Positions 1 through 12,733 are shown, counted from the first letter of the stretch. The stretch is 64,000 bases of DNA from Limnanthes douglasii subsp. nivea (GCA_036936605.1 JAUPFV010000005.1:228127770-228191769), one strand, 5' to 3'. Notes: generated by a model from the sequence alone, not told the origin. Translations and numbers: made by a program.

Positions 1-2113
1 AAGAAGCCCCATTTGAGACTGATGTCTCCGGGCAAACAAGTGAGACTGCTATCACCAAGAAGAGCAAAGGCAAAGAGAAGGTGTGTTTAAAGCATCCGGA
101 TCTGCCGGAGTGCCTTGTAGGAAAAGTGGGGCCTTGTTTCCACAAAGTAAGTGTAAAATATTTGCTAGCCATGCATAAGATCAATTATGCTTTTATTCAT
201 ACAGCTGAACTTGGCCGGATGAGGACGAAGTGGGGGATTCCGGAAAATGTTAAAGTGAGGATACCAGTTGATCCGGAAACGCCCATGGATTGCAAACTCA
301 GTGAGATAGTTTTCTACACTGAGTTATTTAAATGGGGGCTTAGATTTCCTTTGGACCCAGAAATAGTCAGATATTTCCATCTAATAAAGCTCTGCCCAAG
401 TCAACTAAGCCCTAATGCATGGTTCACCCTTATGGCCTGTATCATGGCTTCCAGGCTCTCCGGATTTCCTCTTCCGATGGAGCAATTTGCTGCTGTAGCA
501 AGCCTCTGCATCAATCATGTCATCCCTTTCTATCACTTTAACGTGAGCGACGATTACAAGGCGGTGGATGACTTACTTGAGTCAGATAAAAGCTGGAAGA
601 CTCAATTTCTGTTCATCAGCGGTGCCTGGGAGAATGGGAAGAAAATTAAAGCTGATGTCAACCCAAGCATGCTTACCAGCAGATGGCGAGGCGATGGTAA
701 AAATCTCATCACATACTTCTACTTTTACTTATAACAAATTTGTTTATCTAATTCATCTTCTTTTGTTTTTTGGTAGTGTTGCCCAAAGATTTCAATGATT
801 ACTTAGAGGCTGGGCAGACTACTTGTGCCAAGCTAAATGCTTGGGCTGCTGAGAAATGGGGAAACCGCTTCCACAACTGTTTTACCGGAGGCAATTTAAC
901 AAGATCTTATCTATGGAATACAACCGACCGGAGAGACTTGTCCTGGGAGGAATTAACCACTCCACCCCCTCCGGGGGTGATTCTTCGGAAGACAGAGGGA
1001 AAAGATGGAAAATTGGTCTTACCGGGCAGAGCTAAAGCCCCAAGAAAAATGAAAGGCCAGAAGGGCAAAGGCAAGCAAGATGTGGTTGAGGCCAATCCAA
1101 CTGAGGTGGAGGAAGCTGTCCCAACCAACCCAGAGGGGAAAGACCAAGGACAGATTGACGTTGCTTTATTGCAAGTCGTGGAGCATGAAAGCACCAAGGA
1201 AGTAGTTGGGTCTCCAAAACCCTCAAAGGCTCCCAAAAAGGATAGAAAATGGGAAGCAGAAGGCGTAGAGAGGGAGGCCAAGAAAAAGAAAACTTCCAAG
1301 GGAGATGAAGTTTCTCTCCGGGCTCCGGAGTCTCTTCCTCCAGTTGACCCAGCTGACCCCACTCAAGCAGAAGAAATCCCAAGTGACTTTCACACTGGAG
1401 AGGGTGCCGGAGGAGACATCAACATTGATGGTGTCGACATCACAGGGCTTCAAGGGATTGGTCTTTACTTTAAAGACTTTGCCAAATATGATTTTGCTGG
1501 ACCCTACCTCCCCCCAAGCTCTTCGAACATCGTCACTTTCAATGGCAAGTCATTTTCTGTTTCGAGCGAGAGAGACATCATCACCCACTCCTTATTGAGC
1601 AATATCCAGCCAATGCTTACCTTGGAGAAGCAAGTGCGCAATCACTCAACCATCATCAATACCCTCAACTCTGACAAAGAGAAGTTGTCTAGTGACCTCC
1701 TTAGTGCCAACCAAAATGCTGAGGCATTAAAGAAAGAGAATGAGGAGTTGAAGAAAATTCAGGAGGAGTTGGCCACCAGGTTGGCCACTTCGGAGAGAGT
1801 TGTCAAAGAACTCCAATTGAAGAAATCTGATCTGGAGAGAAACCTCTTTTCTTCAAAAGAGGAGGTGAAAGCCAAAGATAGCATCATTCAGACCCTAACA
1901 AATGACAAGATTTCACTTGAAAACACTGTGTCCAAGGCTGGACAAGAAAAGGCTGACTTGTTAAGGGAGCAGGAGAAAACAATCCAGGCTAGGATTGATG
2001 ATTATACCAACGAGGTGATAGATTCTCAGGAGGAAAGGTATGCCGAAGTCAAGTCAGATATGGTCCTGCTCTTTCATGAGAAATTTTCGAAGAGGACACT
2101 GGGAGATTTATGA
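1..2113 (+). CDS. Antisense extra ORF (aORF) of E1, two exons, 5' partial
   Basis: Join of <1..696 and 777..2113. Exon 1 is open from the window edge (frame beginning at base 3), so its start lies outside. The intron 697-776 (80 bp) is GT-AG and joins the two exons in frame. Exon 1 holds a globular domain with the motif WGLRFPLDPEIVRYF, then LCPSQLSPNAW and FISGAWENG. This resembles the 'putative gypsy-type transposon' domain family (PF04195-like, from memory). Exon 2 starts with AAEKWGNRFHNCF, passes through a Lys/Glu/Pro-rich linker and ends in a long coiled coil (about 1600-2090). The E5 ORF at 61.8-63.0 kb is its homologue with the intron at the same codon. No stop or frameshift is visible, unlike the gag-pol on the other strand. 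The function is unknown; a nuclear or regulatory role would be a guess. Confidence 0.75.
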
Positions 2114-2790
2114 CGATCGTGGAATACGAAGACCGTCCCCACCATACCATGGTCGATGGTGATAAGCATAACTACTCCAGTGGTTGGGATGACACAACCG
2201 GTGAAGAGGAAAATACTGGGAGAGTCCAGATGAAGAAAATGATGACCCAAAGAAGAAGAAGCCAAGTGAGGCTGAGCCATACATAAAGCTCAGTCTTAAA
2301 GTATCAACTGTCTTTTTAATTTTCTGTGATTGAACCAAAGTCCTTGGATGGCCAAGGCATTTTTTGTAACCATGTCCGGATAAACCTTTCTGTTTTGAGA
2401 ATTCAAAGTCCTTGGATGGCCAATGCATTTCGTATATCTTAATGGGTAGTTTTATTTTACACAACTCTTGCATTGTTTCATAGTTTTTCAACTTTGGTGA
2501 CTAATGTTTAAACAACCCTTAGTTATTTTACAAGTATTTTAAAGTGAGAGTGTTTAAATTCTCCGATGACAAATGTTTAAGTAGTCATCACTCCACCAAT
2601 TCAATCCGGTCTTTCATATAAAATTTCAAAGAAAACTATTAATTGAAACACTCCGAATCTTTTAAGAAGGCATCATATTTTAAAAAAAGACCGGACACCT
2701 CATTAAAACCTCCCCGAGCCACCAGGGAGGAAACAATATGCCCCCAAATATTTACATGAACTTTTAAACAAGTAAATATTTACATAGTTT
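2114..2790. repeat. E1 spacer between pol and aORF, with 27-bp direct repeats
   Basis: No coding potential is seen. A 27-bp sequence beginning CAAAGTCCTTGGATGGCCAA occurs at 2336 and again at 2404 (68 bp apart) with one mismatch. Each first half forms a CCTTGG-ATGG-CCAAGG hairpin in the 2336 copy. The same interval in E5 carries a 34-bp tandem array. Around 2700-2750 lies a segment (AAACCTCCCCGAGCCACCAG) whose counterpart is found downstream of E3 pol at 13.16-13.20 kb, so it is a conserved part of the 3' untranslated region. Confidence 0.6.
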
Positions 2791-5700
2791 TTATTCCAAG
2801 TACAATTGGAGGTGGTTAATGTTCCAGGGGTGATTCAAAATCCTTTCATCCTTATCTTGGAGTCGGTATATCCTAGGATTAAGCTTTTCACTGACCACAT
2901 AGGGTCCTTCCCAAGTTGGACCTAACTTGCCGAACTGCTTCTCCTTGGTATGTAGGAAGACTTTCCCCAATACTTTATCCCCTGGTTGAAAATCCCTTAT
3001 CTTAATTTTAGAAGCAAAATTGCTTCTCATCAAACCCTAATAGTGTGTGGCTCTGAGGTGAGCCTTAACTCTTCTTTCTTCCATTAAGTCAAGCTGGCCT
3101 CTGACAGCCACTTCGTTAGCACGTTCGGAAAAATTATGAACTCGAAAAGAAGGAAGAGTAGCTTCTATAGGAGCTATGGAATCCATCTCATATACTAAGG
3201 AAAAGGGAGACTCCTGTGTTGCAGCCCTGGGAGTGGTTCGGTAAGCCCATAAGACTTCTTGTAGATAACTTGGCCATTTTCCAGCAGCTCCCTCTAAATT
3301 GTTTTTAAGTCCGGACAATATGGTCATGTTAGACACTTCAACTTGACCGTTCGCCTGCGGGTGGAAAGGAGAAGAGAAACAGTGTTGAATGCCTCTAGAG
3401 GCGCAGAAATTCTTCATTTCCTTGTTGTCGGATTGTGGCCCATTATCTGTAGTTATCTTCCGTGGAACCCCAAATCTGCAACAAATGTTAGACAAGATGA
3501 ATTTGATAACAACTTTCGAGGTAGTTCCTGCCAATGGGGCTCCTTCGATCCACTTCGAAAAGTAATCAATGGCAACAATTATTGTTCTGCACTCCCCCGA
3601 TGCCATGGGTAGAGGTCCTACTAAATCCATACCTCACCGAGCAAAAGGTATTGATTCAGAAATTGACTCTAAAAGGACAACTAGGGTATGAATTTCATTA
3701 CTATATCGTTGGCATGGATCACACTTCTTCACCAACTCCTTGGCATCCTACATTATGGAAGGCCAGTAGTACCCAGCTAACAAAACTCTTCTAGTTAGAG
3801 CTTTGAATCCACAGTGTGCTGATCCTTCACCATCATGTAATTCAGAGAGCACTATTTGAGACTCCTCGATCCCCAAATATCGCAATAGGGGTTTACTATA
3901 GGATTTTTTTATAGAGAACATCTCTTAGGATGACAAAACCGCGAGCCTTGTATTTTATTTTTCTTGCTATTGCTTTTTCCGGAGGCAAGATGCCATCTGA
4001 GAGATATTGAATGAGAGGAAATCTCCAATCTCCGGGTTATTCTATCTGTATATTCAAAATTTCTTCTTCATTATCTGGATTAGTTTGAATGGATGGCATT
4101 CTTGCACATGTATCCAATGGTAGGACTTAGAGTAGGCTATGGTTGCCAAGGAGTCTGCTAGCGTATTTTCCGTTTGGGATATGTGCTCATAAGTGACGCT
4201 TTTAAAATTGAGTGCCACTTCTTTAACGATGAATAAATATTTGATTAACTGCTCTTTTTTGGCTTCGGATTGACCTTGTGCATGATGGATAAGAAGCTGA
4301 GAGTCGCTCATTAACCTGACCCTTTTGGCTCCACAAATGAGAGCTAACTTCAAACCAGCTATAGCAGCTTAATATTCAGACTCATTATTGGAAGCCCTGA
4401 AGGCAAAACATATAGCCTGGTACATTATGTCACCGTACAGAGAGGTTAAACATATCCCAACACCACAACCCATGGTACTTGATCCACCATCAGTCCAGAC
4501 GATCCATACTTTTTTTTATCTTTTACACCGGTTGCTTGTTTAGTATCCCTATCTGAATGGAATGCAACTAAGAAATCAGCCACAGTTTGGGCTTTGACTG
4601 CTGTTCGAGGGGAAAAATCAATATCATAGTCCCCCAGCTCTACTGACCATTTGGTCATTCTACTTGAAATGTCTGCCTTTTGGAGAATGTTTTCAAGGGA
4701 AATGACATCCGAACAATTATGGAATGAGCCTGAAAATAGGGCCTCATTTTCCTCGCAGCAATCACCACGACTAGTGCTATTTTTTCAAGTTTTAAATACC
4801 GTTTTTCTTCATCTATCAAGCTTTTGCTGATATAGTACACCGATCGAGGATAATTATCCACCTCCCTTACCAACACCGCACTTATAACACAATCAGAAAC
4901 TGCTAAGTACACGTAGAGGGTCTCTCCGTCAACAGGTTTAAACAAAGTCTTGGGGGAAGACAAGTGTTTCTTAATCTCATCGAAGGCCTCATCACACTTT
5001 GGGGACCAGTTGAAATCTTTTACACCTTTCAAAGTTTGAAAAAACAGGGCGCACATGTCCGAAGATGTTGCAATAAATCGGTTTAGTGCAGCCAGCCTCC
5101 CGGACAATCGTTGTACCTCTTTAATATTCCGAGGAGGCTCTATTTGTAATAAAGCATCAAGTTGGTCTAGATCAGGATGTATTCTTTTCTCACTTATCAC
5201 ATACCCCAAGAATTTTCCGGACTGCACTCCAAAGACACACTTTTCTGGGTTTAATTTTAAATTTACTTTCACCAAGTTATCAAACGTTTCTTGGAGATCT
5301 TCCAAGTATAGCTCTTCGTCCACACTTTTCACCATCATGTCATCGATGTAAAATTCCATGTTTCTTCCAATTTGATCAGCAAAAGCCTTGTTCACCAACC
5401 TCTGATAAGTAGCCCCAGCATTTGTTAACCCAAACGGCATCACCTTGTAACAATGGAGGGCCCTATCAGTAACAAATGTAGTATGTTCTTGATCCTTCGG
5501 ATCTACTTGAATCTGATTATACCCGTAGAAGGCATCCATAAAGGACAACAGCTTGTTTCCAAATGTGGAGTCCACCAACTGATCAATTCGGAGGACCGGA
5601 TATAAATCTTTTGGGCAAGCTCTGTTGAGATATGTGAAATCGATGTACATACGCCACTTACCATTTTTCTTTTTTACCAACACCGGGTTGGTTGTCCATA

Positions 5701-6078
5701 AAGGGTATTGAGATTCCTTTACGTGCCCCATTTTAGTAAGCCGGTCAACCTCTTGAACTATGACATCAACCTTTTCCTTAAAAAAGCCCTCCTCTTTTGT
5801 ACAACAGGTGCTGCGTCCCTTCGGATGGATAATTGGTGTGATATAATGTCTGCTAGTACTCAGGTTACATCAGCATTGCACCAAGCAAAGACATGCTGAT
5901 GTTTTTTCAAGAAATATAACATTTTACTCTTCAATTCCGATGTCATCCTGGATCATATCTTAACGTTTTTTCCTTCATCCAGAGAGTGAGTTTCAACTTC
6001 TTCAATTGGTATTAAAACACCAGGGGTCTCTCTAGGGTCATCAATTTCACCCTCTCCCCCAGAGGGCCCCTCAAACTT
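2791..6078 (-). pseudogene. E1 pol (RT, dual RNase H, integrase), broken
   Basis: Reading on the minus strand from 6078, RT lies at about 5731-4655 with the intact active site YIDDM. It is followed by a degenerate first RNase H and the KWSVELGDYDI linker (4658-4446), and a second RNase H (4353-4054). Integrase follows: its core (3630-3037) contains TTDNGPQSDNKEM and the C-terminal part (3033-2791) contains WEGPYVVSEK. Breaks are an in-frame TAG at 3034-3036 where E5 has Gln, frame changes near 4655 and 4360-4440, and a disrupted integrase zinc-binding region at about 3630-4050. RT copies RNA to DNA, RNase H removes the RNA and integrase inserts the product. This copy could do none of these as a single polyprotein. 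Confidence 0.88.
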
Positions 6079-8379
6079 CTATTCCTCACTGATCCGGACT
6101 GCCCCAACGTTCGAGGGGCCAGTGCTATTGCATAACACTCTCTTGCTACCTTTTGGATGCTTCGAACAACTCCCACTTGTCCTTGCACAGCATACTTCAA
6201 ACATTGGTGGACTGTTGAAGCCACAACATGCATCTTGGAGAGCCAAGATCTCCCCAGAATAGCATTATAATAAGTGGGACAATCCACCACAATAAAACAT
6301 ATTCTAACCATCTTTTTAAAAGGGCCTTTGCCCAACAAAACCTCCTCCTCAAACTACCCGATCACATCTGCTGAGCTTCCAGTGAAACCCACAATTGACC
6401 TGTTCGAACGTTGAATTACTGTTGGATTCTTTATTTTTTAGGAAGTTAAAAAGAGAATATTGGCAGAACTGCCAGTGTCCACCAAAATTCGTCTTATGTC
6501 ATTGCCACCAATGGATACTCCTATGACCACATCATCTTCATGGGGACCAACAATATCCCGCAAGTCATCCTTATAAAAAACAATAAAGGGAAATGGAATC
6601 TGTGATTGATAGGAAGTCATGCCTCCTTCTAGTTGGGTAGCTAAAGTATGAACGTGCCTCTTTCTCGAAGAAGCAGTTGGTGCAGTCATGGTGTCCCCTC
6701 CGAATATTGTAAGTGACTCAAAAAAGTTAATAAGTCCGGACACCGTCTTGCAATCCTCCGTGATAACACCTACTTTATTCCGGGTTGGATCAGGATCTAA
6801 ATATTCCGACTCTACATCAAACCTTTCGATTATCACCGTAGCCCCATCCGGAGCCGATGTGCCTGCATTGTTTGGACCAGCCCGATGAGCATTATCAGGC
6901 CTATTTCCACCTCTTCTTTTAACATATGCCCCAACTTTCCTCTTTCAATCAAATTCTGCACTTCTTGTTTCAACTTTCAACGCAATACAATCCTCAGTGG
7001 TATGGCCAGTGTCATGGTGATACTGGCAGAAAAATTATTACGGCTCTCCCTAGGAGATTGCAATGCAGCCGGCCTTCTGTAGTGTACTTCGTCTTTTATT
7101 TTTTCATAAATGGTGGCTACGTTTTCTTTCAACTCAGCAAACCACTCCGGTTGAACCCAAGGCCCCCGCTTATTTCTAGATTGCTGGCTCTGGGCTGGTG
7201 CAGCTGGCTGAGACTGAGCTTTGGCTCTGTTATGACCCTACCCGGCTTCCTTGGCCTTGTTCCCGGACTGGTTTTGGTTTTGATTTGGTGCAGCTGGAGC
7301 AGACCTCACCTGCCTGTGCACCCTAGTTTTCTTTGTTTCATCTACATTAATCTGTTTACCGACATGATTCGGCAGCCCTGCCTCAGAGAAGCTATTGCTA
7401 CTTGTTCAAAGCAATCAACCAATCAATTTTTGGTATTTACAAAATGACTTATGTATTCTTTTAAAGAATCGTTTTGTTCTTGGGCACAATGGATAATTGT
7501 GTCTCCATTGCCCTTTACTTCCTTACTTCCAACGAACTGCCTCCGAAAGGCCACCCAAAAAGTGTCAAAATTTCTGATGCAGCCCTGTGGTAAACTATTG
7601 TACCATTTCAGAGCACTCCCCGTAAAAGATTGGGAGAATGCTCTACAAAGTAATTTATCGTCATCATCAAAATTCATCATAATTTTTTTGAATTATTCCA
7701 AGTGGTTATCCGGGTCTTTACTGCCATCACATTTTTCCATTTTTGTACTGTCAAACCTCTTAGGAAGGTTTCCGGACAGTATCTTGGAGGACAATGGAGA
7801 TTGTCTCCAATTCCGGCCACGACTGAATACAGTATCTTCGTTAGGAATTGCAAAGATACTTGGCTTATCATGGAAGGCAAAATGATCCATTAACAAGCGA
7901 TCTACGTGTCTTCGGCCATGACTGTGAGACGATCCTTTGCCCAGATGCCTCTTCAACCTTCCATGCCTGCCCTTTTTTCCTGAGTACTTTTTGACCAACT
8001 TTTGTTTCTTTTTAGAACAACCTTCATCACTGCTGGATGACAAGGATTCTTCAACTCCATCTTCATTTGAGGAGCTACTAGAAGACTCTGAGTCTGAATC
8101 AGAGCTCTCCACCGGTTTAGACCGGTGAAACTTTTTTGAGCTAGCATGAGTCTTTTTTGCACTCATATGGGTTTTTGATGGCTCATGCTCTCTTGGATTG
8201 TCAGTATGATGAGCTGCTGACGCCTTAGACTTCTCTTTTGTGCCCATCTCTGCCCTCTTGACAGCCCTCAAAGCTTCTATTTCAACTTTTAACCTATCTC
8301 GCTCCTCAATCGTATATTTATCATTTTCTCCCACCACTTCTGCCAAAACTGGTGGCACTTCTTGCACGTCCGAATTCAT
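6079..8379 (-). pseudogene. E1 gag-protease, broken
   Basis: The start is the ATG at 8379 (MNSDVQEVPPVLAE). The N-terminus has a short coiled region followed by a Ser/Asp/Glu-rich and Lys-rich stretch. The Retrotrans_gag core lies at about 7750-7423 (FSQSFTGSALKWYNSLPQG). The region 6837-7423 is frame-disrupted. The aspartic protease motif ILVDTGSSANILF is at about 6470-6438, and a YNAILGRSWLSKMH segment follows at 6270-6230. A TAG at 6081-6079 lies where the other elements have the gag-pro/RT stop, but the preceding ORF has shifted frame and reads through it. Gag would form the particle and protease would cleave the polyprotein. Confidence 0.85.
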
Positions 8380-8425
8380 TCGAACTGATTTTTTTTATGG
8401 TTTCGAATGCTATATTCAGGCACCT

Positions 8426-8450
8426 TCTTCTTCCACTATGATCGCCAATT
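8426..8450 (-). other. Putative primer-binding site of E1
   Basis: Immediately inside the 5' LTR the minus strand reads AATTGGCGATCATAGTGG. The TGGCG start fits the usual match to a tRNA 3' CCA end. The priming tRNA cannot be assigned without an alignment. E2 has the related AATGGCTACCACAGTGGG at the same place. Confidence 0.5.
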
Positions 8451-8797
8451 TGGTGTGGTTTATTCTCGACTGAGGGTAATTTTGTCTAGAGTTTTGTGAT
8501 GTTTCAAGGGTATTTAATGTTTGGATATATTGTAGTGAGAGATTTGAGTTGCCTAGTTGTATTAAATGTTCATTACCCTCATTAATGAAAGTGGTTGGGT
8601 ATTTATACCCTTAATTATGGGCCACATGGGCTTTCGGGTCAACTTATGAATTCGGGTCGAGTTCAATGACGCATTAATCTTTAAGCAAGTAAGTAATTAG
8701 CTTAGTCATGAAGTGATTTAGGTTTTAATACATTTATTCCTGTTCGGATGGTTCATTGGGTGGTTTTTGTCCGAATTGCCCATATTCGGTTCCCTCA
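8451..8797 (-). repeat. 5' LTR of E1
   Basis: The segment runs TGGTGTGG...CCCTCA on the plus strand, so both ends have the TG/CA form. On the minus strand it begins TGAGGGAACCG and ends CCACACCA, directly followed by AATTGGCGATCATAGTGG, where the primer-binding site belongs. It aligns in part with the LTR of E2, sharing for example CCCTCATTAATGAAAG and the TATTTATA block. The mate LTR is outside the window. The 5 bp beyond it (8798-8802, CTGAG) are the expected target duplication. Confidence 0.75.
8597..8610 (-). promoter_or_regulatory. TATA box of the E1 LTR, inside a perfect inverted repeat
   Basis: GGGTATTTATACCC reads TATAAATA on the minus strand and has perfect GGGTAT/ATACCC arms. It lies in the middle of the LTR, and E2 has TATAAATA at the same place (12880-12873). 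This is the expected site of the U3 promoter that starts the genomic transcript. Confidence 0.45.
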
Positions 8798-8829
8798 CTG
8801 AGTGGTGAGAAAATCCGGACTCATCAAAT

Positions 8830-10985
8830 ACCAGGAAACCACGAGCCTTATACTTGATTTTCTTAGCCATGGCTTTGTCCGGAGACAAAATCCCATCGAA
8901 AATAAACTGAAGAATATCATACCTACAACCCTTGGGTTAAATGGTTACTATGCTTATACTCTCCTCATTCTCTTCACCTTTTTCTTGGCCCGTATATATT
9001 GATGAATATTATAACATCAGAATCCAAGGGTAAGATTCAGAATAAGCTATGTTTTCCAAAGATTCTGCCATAGTATTCTCCGATCTAGGGATGTGTTGAT
9101 AATGGATACTCTTGAAGCTTGCAGCAACTTCCCTTAACATAAGCAAGTATTTTATCAATTGTTCTTTCTTTGCTTTAGATTTCCCTTGAGCACCGTGAAT
9201 CAGTAATTGGGAGTCACTCATTAATCGGACTCTCCTAGCTCCACATATAAGGGATAGCTTAAGACCAGCTATAGTTGCTTCATATTCAGATTCATTGTTA
9301 GAAGCCCTGAAATCGAAACATATAGCCTGGTATATAGTGTCACCATAAGGAGAAGTTAAACAAATTCCAGCCTCACATCCCATAGTATTAGATCAACCAT
9401 CAGTTCGAACCACCCATTCTTTTTTAGACTAGTTCTCTGGTATCCGTCCGGGAGATCTATCAACATGAAATTCTACCAAGAAATCCTCCACTGACTGGGC
9501 TTTAATTGTCGTTCGGGGCGCAAAATCATATTATAATCACCCAGCTCAACTGACCACTTGGTCATTCTGCTTGATACATCAGCCTTCTGAAGAACATTCT
9601 TTAAAGGAAAAGATGTTCGAACAACAATGGAATGAGCTTGGAAGTATAGTCTCATCTTTCTTGCTCCAATTACCAAGGCCAATGCTAGTTTTTCTAATTT
9701 CAGATATATTCTTTCAACATCCAACAGACTTTTGCTAATGTAATACACCGGACGAGGGTAATTATCCACCTATTTTACTAACAGAACACTTATCGCATAC
9801 GCTGATACAGCTAAGTATATGTAGAGCTTTTCCCCCTGAACAGGTTTAAAGAGATTCTTGGGCAAAGATAAATGCTTCTTGATTTGAAGAAATGTTTGAT
9901 CACACTGTCGAGACCAATTAAAGTATTTGGCATTCCTTAACACCTGAAAAAATGAAGCACATTTATCTGATGATCTAGAAATAAACTTGTTTAACGCAGC
10001 GAACTGTCTGGTCAATTTTTGAACTTATTTGGTGCTCCGAGGAGGATCCATTGCTAATAAAGCATTGAGTTAATGCGGATCAGGTTGAATTCCTTTTTCA
10101 CTTATTACATAGCCCAAAATATTTCCAGATCGGACCCCAAAAACACACTCTTCAGGGTTTAGCTTCAAGTTCACGTCCTCTAAATTAGAAAACGTTTCTT
10201 GAAGGTTAGATATATGTGCATCTTCCTGCAAGCTCTTTACCATCATTTCATCTATATAAACTTCCATGTTTCTGCCAATCTGATTAGCACATGCTTTATT
10301 TACTAATCTTTGATAAGTGGCCCTAACATTTTTTAATCCGAATGACATTACCTTATAAAAATGAAACCCGTTGTCCGTAATAAAAGTGGTGTGATCTTGA
10401 TCCTTCAGATTTACTTGTATCTGGTTGTACCTCGAGAATGCATCCATGAAAGACAACAATTTATTCCCATAAGTTGAATCCACCAACTGATCTATTTGAG
10501 GAACAAGATAAGGATCCTTGGGGCATTCCCTATTAAGATAAATAAAATCGATACACATGCGCCATTTTCCATTATTTTTATTGACTAAGACAGGGTTAAC
10601 AGTCCATAAAGGATACTGGGACTCTTTTATGTGGCCCATCTTGGTCAAACGATCAATTTCTTGAACAATCACATCCACTTTTTATTTAGAGAAATACCTT
10701 CTTCTTTGTACAACCGGCGCAACATCAGTTCGTATAAACAACTTGTGACAAATTATATCAACTGACACTCCGGTAACATCATCATCTCACCAAACAAATA
10801 CATGTTGATTATTCATTAAAAACACAACAACCTGTGTTTCAAAGTTGGCACCAACGGGGTACCAATTTTATATTTTTTCCCCCAGATAGGGAATGGATTT
10901 CAACCTCCTCTATGGGTATTATGACACTGGAAGCCTCCCTGGGATCATCAATCTTATTCTCATCGGTGGAAGGCTCCAATCACTG
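8830..10985 (-). pseudogene. E2 pol fragment (RT and RNase H, no integrase)
   Basis: RT runs from 10678 to 10070 (MCIDFIYLNRECPKDPY), with the active site changed to YIDEM in place of YIDDM. The first, degenerate RNase H (LYIYLAVSAYAISVLLVK) ends at 9770, and the linker KWSVELGDY is near 9530. The second RNase H is at 9383-9009 (FRASNNESEYEATIAGL, LMSDSQLLIHGAQG). Frame breaks fall at about 10040-10070, 9770 and 9383-9473. The pol sequence ends near 8830 at E1's LTR. Confidence 0.85.
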
Positions 10986-12520
10986 CTAATCTCTATTAAT
11001 CATGACTGCCTCTACAGACTTAGATGAAAGGGCCGTCACATAACATTCTCTTGCTACCTTTTGATTGCTACGGACAACACTTACTTGTCCCTGAACAATA
11101 TATTTCAAACATTGATGGACCGTAGAGGCCACACCATGCATTCTGGAGAGCCAAGACCTCCCAAATATTGCATTATAAGATGTTGGGAAATCCACCACAA
11201 CAAATAGTACTCTCACCATTGACTTAAAAACTCTTTTTCCCATCAATACCTCTTCTTCAAATTCCCCAATCACATCAGCAGAACTCCCCGTGAAGCCCAC
11301 GAAAGTTCTGTTCGAACACTATATAACTGAAGGGTTCCTCATATGTTTGTAGGAGCTTAAAAACAAGATGTTTGCCAAACTACATGTGTCAATCAGGATG
11401 CGACGTATATCATTTCCTATATTGATGCCCATATTACCACAACATCTTCATGAGGCCTTGAAATATCTCTCAAGTCATCCTCATCGAAAATTACAAAAGG
11501 AGATGGAGTTTGATAGAAGTGTGTGGAAATTATTCTATCCAACTGGGTGGTCAAACTGTGGACATGTCTTTTCCTCAATGAACTAGAAGGTACAGTCACA
11601 GTGTCCCCTCCGAAGATGGTTAAAGATTCAAAGAATTTAATCAAACTGGAAATAGTTTTAGTCTTGTCTGTTATTACCCCTACCTGATTCCGACTTGGAT
11701 CTGGATCAATGTACTCAAAGTCTATATCAAACCTTTCAGTTATCACCATAGTATCTTCCCATGTAGAAGTTCCAGGATTTCTCCAAGGAGTAGTTCAGAG
11801 AGTATTGGCATTAGCTTGTATTATCCGGTATGTTCCCCTCTTGTTTTTTTATATAGGCCCCCAACTTACCCCATTCAATGAGGTTCTGGACCTCCTGGTT
11901 TAAGGCTATACAATCATGGGTATCATGCCATATGCCATTATGTTATTTGAAGAAACGAGTACTCCGGTTTTCTCTCGGGGACTGCAACTGCCTTTTTAAA
12001 GTGCACTTAGTTTTTAATTTTTTCATAGATTGTAGTCACACTTTCCCCCAATTCAGCAAACCACTCAGGCTGAACCCATGACCCCCTCTTGTTTCTGACC
12101 TGTTGGTTCTGATTTTCTCACCACTCATGTTGTGGCTAAAACAGTATCTTCTTTTGATGTAGCAAAAATACCTAGTTCAGACTGAAAAGAAAAAGGATCA
12201 ATCAACAAACGGTCAATATGTTGATCAGCTGAACATTTTCCCTTCCCATGGTGCTTCTTAAGCCTGCCATGCCTATCCATTTTTTTGAATGTTTTTTAGT
12301 TAGCCTCATTTTATTTTTTGACCGCCCTTCATCACTGCTTGAGGACACTGATTCTTCAAGTTTTACCTCATTAGATGAGCTACTGGAGGATTCCAATGTA
12401 GAACTCTCCACATGTTTAGATCGGTTTGTTTTCTTGGAGCTGAGATGGGTCTTTAGAGACTGCTCATTCTCTCCAAGATTGTCAGTATGGTGAAGTACCG
12501 ACGCACCCGATTTTTATTTA
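10986..12520 (-). pseudogene. E2 gag-protease, with internal gag deletion
   Basis: The protease-proximal part is at 11300-10986 (TSYNAIFGRSWLSRMH) and ends in TAG at 10988-10986 followed by CAG, the same stop context as E4 and E5. An upstream gag/protease block is at 11749-11417. The Ser-rich gag N-terminus is at about 12411-12202. Near 12110-12130 the sequence jumps from the segment matching E1 position about 7195 to that matching E1 about 7810. Roughly 0.6 kb, including the conserved gag core, is therefore missing. Confidence 0.78.
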
Positions 12521-12733
12521 ACCATTTTTTTCTTCTTGTTTTAGCGCTCTCAAGGACTCTATCTCAGCCCCCAATTAATCACGCTCCTCAATAGTATATT
12601 CATTTTTTTATTTTACGACTTCCACCTCAAAAGGTGGAACATCTTGAGCATTCGGATCCATCTGAACTACCTTGTATGCTGGTTTTGAATATGTAATTCA
12701 GGCATCGTCGTGCTCCCACTGTGGTAGCCATTT

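Larger units (their letters stand above)
1..8797 (-). mobile_element. E1: Tat-type Ty3/gypsy element, left end outside window
   Basis: On the minus strand the order is 5' LTR (8451-8797), gag-protease, RT, two RNase H regions and integrase, then a spacer and a plus-strand ORF antisense to the rest, which runs off position 1. The order protease-RT-RNase H-integrase is that of Ty3/gypsy. A degenerate RNase H followed by a second RNase H, together with an extra antisense ORF, is characteristic of the Tat clade. The 3' LTR is not in the window. Gag-pol carries several stops and frameshifts, so the copy is not autonomous. It breaks into E2 at 8798 and is probably nested in E2's pol. Confidence 0.88.

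Noticed and set aside
907..1453. Three overlapping minus-strand ORFs opposite the E1 antisense ORF
   Set aside because: They lie inside aORF exon 2, whose codons form conserved protein shared with E5. The opposite frames are low-complexity shadows.
3343..3794. Plus-strand ORFs over the E1 integrase
   Set aside because: The minus strand encodes a recognisable integrase core here.
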